Assembly: GCA_043228905.1 (NCBI GenBank)
Contig: JBHGNT010000007.1
Location: forward strand, 22,320,001 to 22,384,000
Source of the DNA: Azolla caroliniana
Taxonomy: Eukaryota; Polypodiophyta
Reading direction: 5' to 3'
Length of the DNA: 64,000 nucleotides
The notes beneath the pieces are model-generated. The model ran no database searches. It saw only the letters and a list, made by a program, of their open reading frames with translations, and was not told the DNA's origin. A program made the translations under genes and the position numbers. Positions 50,660-62,089 of this stretch are shown here, piece by piece. Position 1 is the stretch's first letter, and every line of letters begins with the position of its first letter.

Positions 50660-51483
50660 ATGGACAGAGGTATGGCGAGTTCACTTCCTACAGAGAAGCT
50701 CGACCGGAGCAACTACGCGTCCTGGTCATACAAAATGCACCAGTACCTACTGGGGCATGGGTATTGGAGTTTCGTGGAAGGAACGAATGAGGTAGCACTA
50801 GCGCCTGCACACAAGGACTTCCCGGTATGGGAGCAAGGAGCGAGCCGAGTATTATACTGCCTCGGGTCCTGTGTGCACGACCAGATGCTCGGCTACATCA
50901 GGGATGCAAAGTCGCCGAAGGAGGCCTGGGAAAATCTACGTAAGATTTTCGCCGCAAGTACCACAGCCCGTAAGTTGTAACTCCGGTAAGAGGTGAACAA
51001 CATCTGACAAAGAGATATGTCGGTTACGAACTACACCACCAAAATAAAGGAGATTTGCGACGTGCTCGGGTCCATCAACGTGACGGTGGATGAAGACAAA
51101 ATGGTACAAATCTGCCTTGGTGGTCTGGCGCAAAGGTACGGGCCAATCCGGACAGCGATCTGCACCCGGGAGAAACCACCAACCTTCTTTGACTTGCAAT
51201 CGATGTTGATGGTCAAAGAAAACCACATGAGTGGGTCCAGGACCACTCAATCGGACATTTGGATGTTGTACACAGAGGCAGATAGACCCCGTGCGCGTGG
51301 GGGACGAGGTGGGTCGGCACACACCAAAGGCGGCCAACAAGAGCAAGAAAGAAGGCACAAAGAACGTGCCGACAGCAGTTCCGGGACTTCCACAAGCAGG
51401 GGGAGTATTGGCAGCGCTGGAGGCCGGCAAGACAAATCCGCCACGGAATGCCGGTACTGTGGCAAAAAGGGCCATAGAGAAAG
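50660..51483 (+). pseudogene. C5 gag, cut at its zinc knuckle
   Basis: ATG at 50660 (MDRGMASSLPTEKLDRSNYA). The frame is open apart from three stops at 50978-51008 (TAA, TAA, TGA), each where relatives have Gln in LRQELNNIQQRDMS. It then runs on intact from 51017: NYTTKIKEICDVLGSINVTV, MVQICLGGLAQRYGPIRT, FFDLQSMLMVKENH, an Arg/Gly-rich tail and the knuckle start CRYCGKKGHRE. There it joins the minus-strand RT of C2, so the rest of C5 is lost. It is a diverged cousin of the C1-C4 gag. Confidence 0.9.
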
Positions 51484-52511
51484 GCCGTTGAGAGATCATG
51501 ATTCCGGCCGGAGTCCGAATTACCTCAATGCCGAGGAAGTAGTGGAGCTCCTTCATGTCCTTCATCTCGAACTTGTCAGAAAGGAGGGATTTGACCTTAT
51601 TGATTTCGACGAGATGCTCACCTCCAATGACTAGGTCATCCACATATAAGATGATGACGATCGAACTTGCAGAATCGCTTCGTATGTAGAGGGAGTTGTC
51701 CGATTTTGAACATACGAAAGCCGATTTGATGAAGATATTGCGTTATCTTCGAATGCCAAGCACGCGGTGCTTGCTTGAGGCCGTAGAGTGGCTTCTTGAG
51801 TCGGCAGACAGCTTTCGAATGGGTGCTTGAGTTGAAGCCGGGTGGTTGTATCATGTACACGTCCTCTTCTAATTCGCCTTGTAGAAATGCGTTCTTGACG
51901 TCCATTTGATGGAGGTGCCACCCTTTCGCCACGGCAAGCGCAATTACGGTCCGCACCATCATCATCTTTGCCACCGGGGCAAAGGTCTCTTCGTAGTCGA
52001 CACCATGCGTCTGAGCGTATCCTTTCGCTACGAGTTGAGCTTTGTAGCGGTTTACAGAGCCATCGGTGTTATACTTCACCTTGTAGATCCATCTGCATAC
52101 GATCGCCTTTTTGTGTGGTGAGATGGAAACGAGATCCCACGTCTCGTTCTTCCGTAGTGCTTGCATCTCCTCGTTCATTGCTTCGATCCATCGCGGGTCC
52201 TTCGCGGCTTCCGAAAAGGTTTCCGGCTCCCGTACTGTCGCTACCTTCATCATAAAGGCGTAATGGTATGCCATATAATCGTTGTAGCCGAATCGGCTTA
52301 CAGGGTTCTTTTCATGGGTGGATCGGCGGAGCTTTTCATTTGTAGAGATGAGGGCTTTCTTAGCTCCGATTGGTACCTTGAAACTGCCGAACTCACTGTC
52401 GAGTGAGTGAGTCGACTCATCGTCGTTGAAGCGATCGTCTTCGTATTCCGACATTTTCGCCTTGCCTTTGTCCACCTTCGGGCTAGCCCGTGATGTGCTT
52501 TGATTGCTCAA
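51484..52511 (-). pseudogene. C2 reverse transcriptase
   Basis: 52511-51636 is a 291-codon frame with FGYNDYMAYHYAFMMKVATV, ETFSEAAKDPRWIEAMNEE, YKAQLVAKGYAQTHGVDYEE, HQMDVKNAFLQGELEEDVY, KKPLYGLKQAPRAWHSK. After one frameshift the catalytic YVDDLV lies at about 51653-51633, followed by DMKELHYFLGIEVI. It breaks at ISQR (51484). The codon that is TGA in C3 and C4 is an Arg codon here. Confidence 0.9.
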
Positions 52512-53598
52512 AGGCTCTTTGTGGTCTGCTCAATCGGGTCATGATCAGACTTTCTTCAAATATGCACATAAGGCGAACTTCATCCTCGATCTCTTGTTCG
52601 GCGAATTCCGGGTCGAGCAGAGTCGGAGTCGGAGTTGTCTCTAGTGCGTACAAGGATGCAGACTCATCAAAAACGACGTCGTGACTTACTCGAGATTTTC
52701 GAGTTGAAGGGTTGTAGCACTTGTACCCCTTTTGCTCCAATGAGTATCCTACAAGGATACATTTCTCCGACTTCAGGTCAAGCTTTTGACGCTTCTCGTC
52801 GGGGATGTGCACGTACGCTATTGCTCCGAATATGCGGATGTGCAATAAGTTCGGCTTCTTTCCGAAGTATTTTTTGTGCGGAGTGACCTCATGCACACCG
52901 GATGTTGTGCACTGGTTCATTAGGTAGACCGCCGTATTTGCAGCTTCGACCCAATATGACTTGGGCATATGCTTCTCGTTCATCATGGCCCGCGCTACTT
53001 CGAGGATGTGCCGATTTTTGCGCTCGACTACCCCATTTTGTTGCGGAGTGTGTTGGCAAGTGAATTCTCACCGAATTCCTTCCTTTCGGAGATACGCCGT
53101 GAAGTCGTCCGAGAAGTACTCCTTGCCGCCATCCGATCGAAGACAACGTACATGTCGGCCCGTGGCTTTCTCAACTTCATTCTTGAAAGTTTAGAAGTGT
53201 CCGAACAATTCGCTCTTTTGCCGCATTGAGTAGATCCAAGTGTGCTTGGAGAAGTCGTCGATGAAGAGCACGTAATATCGGCATTCGCCGAATGTAGCCG
53301 TCTGGGCCGGTCCCCATACGTCAGAATGGACTACGTCGAGTAGACCTTTGCTCACGTTCCGCTCTTTCAGGAATGGGTGTCGGTGTTGCCTGCCGAATTG
53401 ACACGCTTCGCATACACCTTCAATCTCCTTCTCTTTGAATTTTGGGAGTCCGATGACAACTCCTTTCGATTTCATTGCTTTGAGCTTTTGGGGATTTATT
53501 TGGCCAATTTGCTTGTGCCATAACTCTATGTCGGAGTCGGCTTTCATGCCCTTTGCGAACATGGCGGATTTCATCTCGTGTGAGTCGAGAATGAACAT
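52483..53598 (-). pseudogene. C2 GAG-pre-integrase and integrase
   Basis: 53598-53191 holds MFILDSHEMKSAMF, ELWHKQIGQINPQKLKAM, VCEACQFGRQHRHPF and VHSDVWGPAQTATF (first catalytic Asp), then FIDDFSKHTWIY. Between 53190 and 52987 the SDGGKEYFSD and QHTPQQNG motifs are readable but cut by a TGA. 52986-52483 has MMNEKHMPKSYWVEAANT, CILVGYSLEQKGYKCYNPST and FDESASLYALET. The former IGHIN motif reads IGQIN, losing a zinc-binding His. Confidence 0.9.
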
Positions 53599-53669
53599 TC
53601 GGCCCTCTCTTCGTCCGCGTGGGATGAGTCGGCCCTCTTTTTCAATGAAGCAACCGCCTTGATTAAATC

Positions 53670-54866
53670 AAACTTGCATCCCTTGCTCTACAATTTAGCC
53701 GACGGAGACCAAATTCTTCGTAATGGTCGGTACATGCAAGACATTTTTAATGTAATTTTGCTTACCTTCTTTTTTGAAAAATTCCGACATAGCCAGGTCG
53801 TTCCGGCTCTTAAAGTTCTCGGAACCATTCTTGATGTGATGTCATATGGTTCAAGGCACCGGAATCGACAAACCATACGTCTTCCGGACCAGAGGCACTA
53901 GTTGAGGTAGCGGCCAACATAGAGTTTGCTCTATGTTTCATCATGAACATTTCGCCACGGTTGTAGTTGTGTGCATACATTCCGCTACGATCTTCATAGT
54001 CGGAGTTGTGCCGATTCACGCATCTTCTTTCGGCACTCTTCTTCGTGGTGGCCGAGCTTTCCGCAATATCCGCATTCGGTTGCGTTTTGACGGCTCGGGC
54101 TGGAGTGGAAGCTCCCCCTTCTTGTGAAGGTTCCTCGTTGGCTTCCGTTTTGTGGCCGAAATTGGGAATTATTATCATAGGTCGGACCTCGTCCGCCTTG
54201 CCCTTGGCCGAATCGGCCTCTCGACTGTCCGTGTCCTCTTCCTTCGTTCGAGTGCGTGTAGAGCATGTGGCCTTCCGACTCATTGCTCCTTGTACGCACG
54301 TGGTTTTCTTCGACCAATAGCATTGATTGGAGCTCGAAGAAGGAGGGAGATTTCTCCCGTGCTAGAACGACGGTTCGCATCGCGCCGAACCGTGGTGCGA
54401 GGCCGTCGAGGCATATTTGAACCATCTCATCGTCATCAATATTTACGCTTATTGAGCCGAGCAAATCGCAAAGCTCCTTGATCTTCGAGGTGTATGTCGT
54501 AATGGACATGTCCCTTTGTTGAATGTTGTTCAACTCTTGGCGGAGTTGAAGCTTCCTCGCGGTCGTGTTGGCGGCGAAAATCTTTCATAGATTTTCCCAC
54601 GCTTCCTTCAGCGTCTTGGCTTCGCGAATGTAGTCGAGCATGTGATCGTGAACACATGTCGCCAAGCAATACATCACACAGCTTGCGGCTTGCTCCCATG
54701 TCGTGTATCCGGGAGCCGCTTCGGCGGGTCGGTCTTCATGCGCTCCTTTGATATAACTCCAATAGCCTTGTCCAACAAGGTATTGGTGCATCTTGTACTC
54801 CCAAGATGTGAAGTTGTTTCGATCCGACTTCTCGGTAGGGAGAGCGCTCCCCATTTGAGTATTCAT
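53670..54866 (-). pseudogene. C2 gag and protease
   Basis: ATG at 54866 (MNTQMGSALPTEKSDRNNF); the frame stops at a TGA near 54585 after KEAWENL. 54533-53994 reads NNIQQRDMSITTYTSKIKEL, MVQICLDGLAPRFGAMRT, an Arg/Gly/Gln-rich tail, and an intact knuckle CGYCGKLGHHEEEC. After a frameshift 54283-53810 contains the protease FVDSGALNHMTSHQEWF (DSGAL for DSGAS). Confidence 0.9.
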
Positions 54867-55013
54867 TATGTCGATTCTTCTTCTTCTTCTTCTCTCTTCG
54901 AATGCGAGCTATGTAGCGAAGCTACGATAGCGATGAGCCGGTTCTTGGTCGTCGGCGTGGAGCACAACACACGATCATGATGAGGCGAATGGGCTAGATC
55001 GAGCTACCAAATC

Positions 55014-55025
55014 GCTCTGATACCA
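55014..55025 (-). other. C2 primer-binding site
   Basis: Minus-strand TGGTATCAGAGC adjacent to the LTR. Confidence 0.85.
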
Positions 55026-55071
55026 TGTAAAGAATCAAGAGATGGATTCTTGTGAAACGGAATAAGTGTGA

Positions 55072-55123
<52 letters not shown>

Positions 55124-55430
55124 AGATAGAGAGAGAGACAAAGTATACACAAGGTTAAGTATATTAACAAAGGAGAAAGACACAACATAACATAAGGTGA
55201 GAGGAGGGTGCTTTTTATATAGTCACCCTCTCTCTTCATTAACTACACTACTCATGGAGCATGGGAATGTGAAAGCTCATAAGTTATGTGTCATAGAATA
55301 TGATTCTATAACTCATACTAAATGCTAGAATACAAAGAGGTGACATAATGGTGACTCTTGACCGTTGGAGTGTCTATTCACTCTCAAGGTGAGTTCACAC
55401 ACTAGACCAAGTTGAGCTTGATTCTCAACA
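55026..55430 (-). repeat. C2 5' LTR
   Basis: 405 bp, TGTTGAGAATCAAGC...GATTCTTTACA on the minus strand. GT microsatellite at 55077-55119. TATATAAAAAGC box at about 55208-55219. Confidence 0.85.
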
Positions 55431-55504
55431 GTTTATTTCATGAATCCCACGAATATATTTTATTAATTGGTGTCTTTTAGAAATATATCCAATTTCCAAA
55501 TATT

Positions 55505-56245
55505 TCACACACCCTTATTACATTGTGCTCTCGTGGTACCGTCGAATCGTACTTCAGCCTTTGTATCAGCCACATCGTTCATCCTTAATCGATCGTCCCT
55601 CATAGGCCATGTTGTTGCCGACAATATTCTCGTCTTCCTCTTATCATATCTTTGGCATACTCTTTCGACTTCAGCCCAATCCTCGGTAAGGCCATTTGCA
55701 CCATCATCATCTTCAAGTTCAATCCCGATGTCCATCCTTTCCCTTCGATTGATCGACTTCATGAACATTAGGACTTTATCCTCCCCCACCAATCTTTGTT
55801 CCCGCTCCGAGAGTTGAGCAAAATGATGCTCGAACTCTAGGAATGCTAGTGTAGCAGTTCGGTGGGTCTTCGTCGATGCCACCCACTGGTCAAACTCGCG
55901 TCTATCTCGTCCCATCGATCTCTCGTAGTCATACTTCTCCAATAGTGCTTTCTCAAAGGACACCCACGTTGGGTTATGTTGCCGTATCTCATATATGCTC
56001 TCTTGCAACTCATCCGTGACTACCCGGTTGAAGGATATCACTTGCAATCCTTCCGGTATCCCACATCGCATCATCTCCGCCTTGTATTCACGTAGATAGC
56101 GTGACACATCCTTTCCGTTGAATTCCCCATTTCGTTGCACAAGTCGTTCTACTGTCGCCTTCATCTCCGACATCGCACGTTGTTCTTGTTGCATCCGCTC
56201 AAACATCATCATCATCATGATCATCGCCTCTTGTTGATTCTCCAT
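55505..56245 (-). pseudogene. G3 gag N-terminal region
   Basis: ATG at 56245 (MENQQEAMIMMMMMFERMQQ), 36 bp past the LTR end. Open for about 246 codons: a Met/Gln-rich coiled coil, VERLVQRNGEFNGKDVSRYL, EIRQHNPTWVSFEKALLEKY, then FAQLSEREQRLVGEDKVLMF, and a Glu/Asp stretch. The fold resembles the retrotransposon gag domain of plant gypsy elements. The last few codons read into LTR sequence past the deletion point. The equivalent next segment in G5 starts at DGAAIDELTK (33050), so G3 and G5 together outline one gag. Confidence 0.75.
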
Positions 56246-56261
56246 CTCCTTACCACCCGTT

Positions 56262-56280
56262 TTCACGTCGGGTTCACCAA
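56262..56280 (-). other. G3 primer-binding site (TGGTGAACC type)
   Basis: Minus-strand TTGGTGAACCCGACGTGAA, three bases after the LTR. Matches the site at 34381. Confidence 0.75.
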
Positions 56281-56283
56281 CTG

Positions 56284-56875
56284 TGTCATGCCTTTCGGCG
56301 CCAGATTGTTTGCGTGAGTCGGGTGGGAACCGCTGGGGTTTTGGACTAGGAGGAGGAAGAATTTGAGACGAGTTTAGTTATGAATGTGAATCAAATATAA
56401 GAAAGAGAGATTGAAACTTGTGAATCCCACAAGTATATTGTATTAGATTAATCAATATTAAGATAAGAATATGAATTTAGATTGAAAGATAAGGATATAG
56501 AAACCTCGTGAATCACACGAGTATAGTTTATTTCGTGAATCCCACGAATATAATTTATTAATGGTGTTTTTTAGAAATATATCCAATTTCCAAATATTCC
56601 ACACCCCTATTACATTGTGTTCCCCATCCTTATATAGTGATGAGAGAGTCTTGGCAATCCATGCTTTTTCTGTAATTATCAACTTCATGCTTTTTCTATC
56701 AATAGACTATATGCTTTATCTAACATGCTTTTTTCTAAAGAGATCATGCTTTTTCTTTATCGACTATAGTGTTCATGCATGTGTAGCGTTTTCTTTTATC
56801 ATGCGTTTTTCTTCTAATTAAAGTTTATCCTAGTGTGAACTTAGCTTTTTATGTGGGACATCTACTTTTTTAACA
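56284..56875 (-). repeat. G3 5' LTR
   Basis: 592 bp, TGTTAAAAAAGTAG...GGCATGACA on the minus strand. TATATAAGG box at about 56628-56636. Contains three copies of a GTGAATC(C/A)CAC(A/G)A(G/A)TATA word. The right end is the best TG available, not confirmed by a second end. Confidence 0.6.
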
Positions 56876-56884
56876 CTAATGATA

Positions 56885-56965
56885 TGTTAATGTATTGGTA
56901 AGGCTTTATATTATAAACATAGAGGTACAAGGTTTGAATCTTGCCCTATGCATGTATGACGTATT
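56885..56965 (+). mobile_element. SINE-like tRNA-derived relic
   Basis: TTGGTAAGGC (A-box-like) and AAGGTTTGAATCTTGCC (B-box-like) about 35 bp apart, followed by unstructured A/T-rich sequence. Adjacent to the G3 LTR. Tentative. Confidence 0.3.
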
Positions 56966-57009
56966 TTAACATTTTCTTCTATTTCTTCATATTTATTAAC
57001 TCGGTTATT

Positions 57010-58202
57010 TTATACGTTTTTCACGTAGTGTACGAAATACACTACGACAGCGTAGAATTGCTTGTCGTGCAATTTTTGTAAAACAAAGAGGACATGTTTA
57101 GCATGTTCTTCTAATGTACGACTATAAACCAGAATATCATCCAAGAAAATAACGACAATTTTTTCAAGTTGTTCTCGGAAAATGTCATTCATTGACCAAA
57201 AACTCATAATGGCCATAGCACGTACGAAATGTCGTTTTAGGAACATCGTCCTCACTTATACGAATTTGATGGTAGCCCGTATGGAGATCAAGTTTCGTAA
57301 AATATCGAGCTCCCTAGAGACGGTCAATTAGATCGTCAACCCGGGGCAATGGATATGAATTCTTGATCGTCACTTTATTCCAGCGTTGGTAATTAATACA
57401 CATACACCATGTGCTCTCTTTCTTTTTTACCAAGAGAACATGTGCACCCCATGGAGATTTATTATAACGTATATAACCCATATGTAAATAGTCCTTGAGT
57501 TGCTTAGATACCTCATCCTCTTTGGATCGACTTAAGCGATAAGGAGGTATACTTATTGGTGCAACGTCAGGTACAATATCTATACGATGGTCTATATTAC
57601 TTTTAGGAGGTAACCCATGTGGTAGTTCACTCGGAAACATCACGAAAATCATTTAAGATTTCATCGAGTTGTTGTTGTTCAAAATATGATAATTGAATCG
57701 AGACATTATCAATATTGTAAATGTAAATGTCTGGATCAAGTACACAATAAAATAAAGTAGCACAAGACAACTCGGATATTGATGGAGAGGAAACAATTGA
57801 AAGAGATTGTTTTTTAACACATTGAAGAAAATGAGTACAATCATTTAGTACAAAAGTAATTGAATGATGAACCCAATCAATAGATAAATAAAAGTTTTTA
57901 TTAAAAAACCAGGGATAACCTAGTATTACATCAGTGGTACAAAGATTCATTACATGGAAGTCTACTTCCTCTATATAAGTATCAATAGAAATTCCTAATG
58001 AATGAATCGCCCCGTTGATGTATTGTACTCTTCCATCAGCCAAGTGCACCTTATATGTGTGATCACTTACGGTGGGTTCGATTCCCCATATCTGAACCAA
58101 ACGATCATTCACAAAGTTGTGTGAGCTTCCCGAATCAATTAAAAATTGTACGAGAGATCCATTGATATACCCGTTTGCACGTAGTAAATCATTGGGTCCC
58201 AA
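57010..58202 (-). pseudogene. Gypsy G4 protease and RT N-terminal part
   Basis: 58202-57627: 191-codon frame with QFLIDSGSSHNFVNDRLV (intact DSG active site) and DVILGYPWFFNKNF, a retropepsin domain. 57652-57314: [55 protein letters not shown] (RT fingers). 57255-57010: [19 protein letters not shown] (RT catalytic FLDD). One frameshift lies between protease and RT and one within RT. It ends at 57010 without RNase H or integrase. The motif set is that of chromovirus-like gypsy elements. Confidence 0.85.
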
Positions 58203-59417
58203 TACATAGTGAGGGAATAGTGGTCATATTTGAACTCGAGACCTCGAGAACAAATGCATTAAACACTTGAACTAACCAAATAGGTTGCTCGTGTTGAATG
58301 TTTAATATTTATGTGTCTAAGAGATATGTGAGGCATTTGCCCATATATGTTTTTTTAAAAGAAACATATATGTCAAGAGTCCTTATTTCCCTCTCGTTTA
58401 CCATAAACTATGTTGGTACATTACCTAACCTCAAGTCTCATAATTACGATGGCATACGCCAAAGTACAACCTAATGTTCAAGCCAAATGAGCCCTCTTTT
58501 CGTAGTAGGCCCACGTGGCCCATCATATGGTTATGTCATTACGAATGCCTTTTGTAAGAATGATCTCATGGTGGCATCGTATCCATGTAATCAGGGAGGG
58601 ATGTTGGATATATGTGCCATAGGAGCGACCTCACATGAAGTGGGTCAAGCCCTACGTTCTCAACATCATTGTGGCTATGATCGTTTCATTACGTAACGAA
58701 ATTGAAGTGACCAACGGGGATGTCAACAAAAAAAAATCTTGAAAAAAAGATGGTGACTACGCCATTCTCACAAAAATGTGAGGATGGCCACCAAGATCCT
58801 TTCCCCAAAAAGGAAACATCCGATGTAGAAATCATGTAATAACTAATATACATGTGACCACATATGCATATATTTAAAAAAATTGTAATATCAAATAGCC
58901 AACAATGATGTAATCGAGATACATAATCGAGGCATATAGCCTCTACGCACACAAAACATCCAAAATTAAGGGTAATTGTAATACGAAATTGAGTTATTGA
59001 CCTCTTATGCATACGACACCAAACGCATATCGTTTACAAAGAAATCGAGGTATTGGCCTCATACGCATACGTAATATTTGTATGTGAACGTAATACGCAA
59101 TTGAGGTATTAACCTCGTACGCATACAACACGAATCACATATCAAATGTATGTCAAATGAGGTATTGATCTCATACACATATGAATACGTTTTATACAAT
59201 CAATCCATTACCACTACAACATCATTGAATCAATAAAGAAAAACCATATTGACTATACATGATTAGATTGGGAGAAGAAAGAATAGAAAAAAAACAAGAA
59301 AGAGTTACCAAAGTTCCTTTGTTGATCGCTATCTGAATCAAGGTCGATCGCACGTCGATCGATCACCAACCATCAAGAAGAGAACAAAAACCAACAAAAG
59401 AAACATTAGAAACATAA
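58203..59417. other. Non-coding stretch between G4 and an LTR
   Basis: No gag found. Contains a tRNA-like minus-strand relic (about 58222-58310, GAGTTCAAATATGACC) and a degenerate repeat array (58905-59190). If the LTR at 59432 belongs to G4, gag has been lost from here. Confidence 0.4.
58905..59190 (+). repeat. Degenerate ~65-bp repeat array
   Basis: Five diverged copies centred on GAGGTATTG(A/G)CCTCATACGCATA. The core GAGGTATTGACCTC is a small inverted repeat. Confidence 0.7.
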
Positions 59418-59429
59418 GCTCAAATACCA
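59418..59429 (-). other. Primer-binding site next to LTR 59432
   Basis: Minus-strand TGGTATTTGAGC, two bases from the LTR: a tRNA-Met-type site with two changes. Confidence 0.65.
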
Positions 59430-59431
59430 AC

Positions 59432-59875
59432 TGTTAGAGCAATGGTCTAACGTAAGCATATGATAAGGATAAAAGATATATGAAATAAGAAATGAGAGAG
59501 AGAAAGAAGGGTGTCGATCCACCCGACCACCCCCGAGCGAAGGGATCGAGCCTCGATTGGCATCCCAGACCTCCATCGTGGCGTTGAGTCGTACCTAGTG
59601 CTGGCGCGCTCACTACAAGAGTTGACCCACCACAAGAACAGAGTCTCTACATAGTCAAGAGATGATCAAATGAGGGTAGCTAGGCCTCGTATTTATAGCG
59701 AGACCCAAGGCCCCCATGCAAGTTCACACTTGGCCTAATGGGTTATCTCAATCCCGAGGATTAAAAGTAATCCTCCCCTTCTTTACACTCTCGTTTAACC
59801 CTCACACTTATCCACGTGTAGAGAATACTACGGCAAATTCTCACCACGGGATATTGTATGGTCATGCCCGTAACA
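59432..59875 (-). mobile_element. 5' LTR of the S2 family, possibly of G4
   Basis: 444 bp, TGTTACGGGCATGACC...TTGCTCTAACA on the minus strand, matching solo LTR S2 (43069-43523) along its length. TATAAATA at 59692-59699 on the minus strand. Being on the same strand as G4 with a primer site facing it, it may be the G4 5' LTR. Confidence 0.8.
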
Positions 59876-60784
59876 AAAGCCATCTAGATTGTGTGAGGAG
59901 AATAATTCAATAAGTACAATATACTCTTGATCATGGACTATTTATGGTACCAATATGACAACATATGGTTTGGCTACATGAATGGTAAGTTGTGAAGGAG
60001 TTGGTCATATTGACATTCTACATGCATACACAATGTTCACAAAATTCTAGAATAAAAGAGGCACCATAATCGCAAAAACTATAGTCTAGATATGCAAGCT
60101 ACTAATGTATCTGGAAATTTTCTCAAAAGAACTTATTGCCATTAAATGTGACAACCTCAACCTGTTAGCCAATAACTTAGTTTTTTGCATAAGGATCAAA
60201 CATATAGAGATGCATTATGTCAACACACCAAGGCAAATGGCGAACGTTCTCATAGATACCCTTAGTGTTGGAAAATTCTAATCATTCAAAAAGATGTTAA
60301 GGCTCGATGGCATGAGCTTGAGGCAAGCATTGAGAGACAAGCTCGACAAGTGTAAACACGGGGGCTTAAGATCAAGCCTACGTTTTTGGAATGTTAATAT
60401 GTGCGAGCATATTTAGATTGGTAACATGTGTGAACATTTAATCCATAGATTGCCATGACTTCTTATTCAATGTACAATTGTAGTTGAATATTTTTGGAAT
60501 GCTTAGACATGTATTTTGTAATCCACACGCTAACAAAAGTAAGTTATCCTTTTTTGTTCTTTGAGTCTTCCTCTTTTTCTTTTTGATTTCCCTACATAGC
60601 ATAAGAGTGTTTTCTATGGTTACTTTTCTAGCGTTGTGCATATTAGAGCACATGAATGTTTATCCAACTCATGCTTGCCAAAAACATCTAAAACTATTAG
60701 AAAGATGCCAATCATGTTAAAGCATTAGGAACAAATTTTCATCAATAACAGGTTTTATAAGCTCCCACCAACATGCAATTGCAT
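59876..60784. other. Intergenic spacer
   Basis: A/T-rich, with no ORF, RNA gene or repeat that I can support. Confidence 0.5.
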
Positions 60785-61840
60785 ATCTTTGTCATGGATG
60801 TATTAACCAGTGTGTCTTTCTCTAACTTTATCAAAAGCTTCACTTCAACACTTTAATAAAATCAAACAAACTCCAAAAAAAGGATGCATATGTTTGTGCT
60901 ATAAATTTACAATTGACCCATGTACAAAATGTGTGTACAAAAGGAAACTTATATGGAACGTGTTGTACTAAAGGAAACTTTACCATTACTTGTATGCATA
61001 TACACACATTCATCCATCCATATATACATATATGTGCACATATGTACATTTTATGTATGCATGTCTTGGTATGCATATGACCCATGTACAAAATGTGTGT
61101 AGAAAAGGAAACTTATATGGAACGTGTTGTACTAAAGGAAACTTTGCCATTACTTCTATGCATATACACACATTCATCAATCCATATAATAATATATGTG
61201 CACATATGTATATTTTATGTATGCGTGTCTTGTTATCAATGTATTAACACTTGTCTTTTTCATACTTGATCAAAAGCTCAATTTCAAAACTCTAATGAAA
61301 TCAAAACCATCCCTAAAAAAGGATGCCCTCTTGGTATGCGTATGTTGGTGTTACAATTGACCCATGTACAAAACGCATGTACAAAAGATAACTTGCGTGG
61401 AATGTGTTCTAGTAAAGGAAACTTTACCGTATCCTCCTATGCATACATGTATCCATCTATCCATGTGTGTGTGTGTGATGTACATTATATTTATGCATGT
61501 TTTGTTATGTATGTATTAATCCATTGTGTCTTTTCCAACTTTATCAAAAGCTCGACGTCAACACTCTAATAAAATCAAAATAACCTCTTAAGGATGCCCT
61601 TTTGGTATGCATATGTTTGTTTTACAATTGACCCATGTACAAACTGCACAAGCAAAAGGAAACTTTACCATATCCTCTCATTCACATATATCCATCCATG
61701 TGTGTATGTATGTATATGTGCACATATGTACATTGTATGTATGCGTGTGTGTGTGTGTGTGTTTGTTGTACAAACAACACAAACAATATTTATATGTATA
61801 CTACCATATTAGAAACATCCAACAAGTAGGGCATAAATAT
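60785..61840 (+). repeat. Satellite-like array, ~270-bp unit
   Basis: Three full units and one partial. Landmarks: TATCAAAAGCT at about 60830 and 61541 (GATCAAAAGCT at 61268), and TTGACCCATGTACAAA at 60912, 61367 and 61626. 61080-61237 is a partial unit lacking the TCAAAAGCT half. Each unit ends in ATGTGCACATATGTACAT-type palindromic text and TG/CA runs. Units are clearly diverged. Confidence 0.8.
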
Positions 61841-62089
61841 GCCCACTAATTTCATGAGAAGCATAACAAGCATATTGTGATTTTGAGGGAAAACTCATAT
61901 AATCGATATAGATCAGATGTTGATAGTGCAAAGTTCAATTTACAATGAATAGCCTAGGAGTATCTAAAGGGGCCAATATTGAAGACATGCAAAAACTTTC
62001 CTAGACACTTTGACTTGTCATGTCCACTAAACCAATGGCGTTTACAAAATGTATATAACTATGGTTGGAGTCGCAGATCCATGCACACA

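Larger units (their letters stand above)
51484..55430 (-). mobile_element. Copia element C2, truncated in RT
   Basis: Minus strand: 5' LTR 55026-55430, primer site 55014-55025, gag, protease, integrase and RT down to 51484. RNase H, polypurine tract and 3' LTR are missing because the sequence joins the plus-strand C5 gag head-to-head. The right flank is gypsy G3 LTR sequence. Same family as C1, C3 and C4. Confidence 0.9.
55431..56875 (-). mobile_element. Collapsed gypsy G3 (LTR-gag-LTR fragment)
   Basis: 5' LTR 56284-56875, primer site 56262-56280, gag 56245-55530, then directly a copy of the LTR middle (55431-55528 matches 56527-56630: TGAATCCCACGAATATA, AATATATCCAATTTCCAAAT). Protease, RT and integrase are absent. 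C2 abuts the LTR fragment. This is a non-autonomous derivative or a deletion relic. Confidence 0.75.

Noticed and set aside
60920-61850. Several Cys/His/Tyr-rich ORFs that look like small secreted proteins
   Set aside because: All are readings of the ~270-bp satellite-like array and its TG/CA runs.
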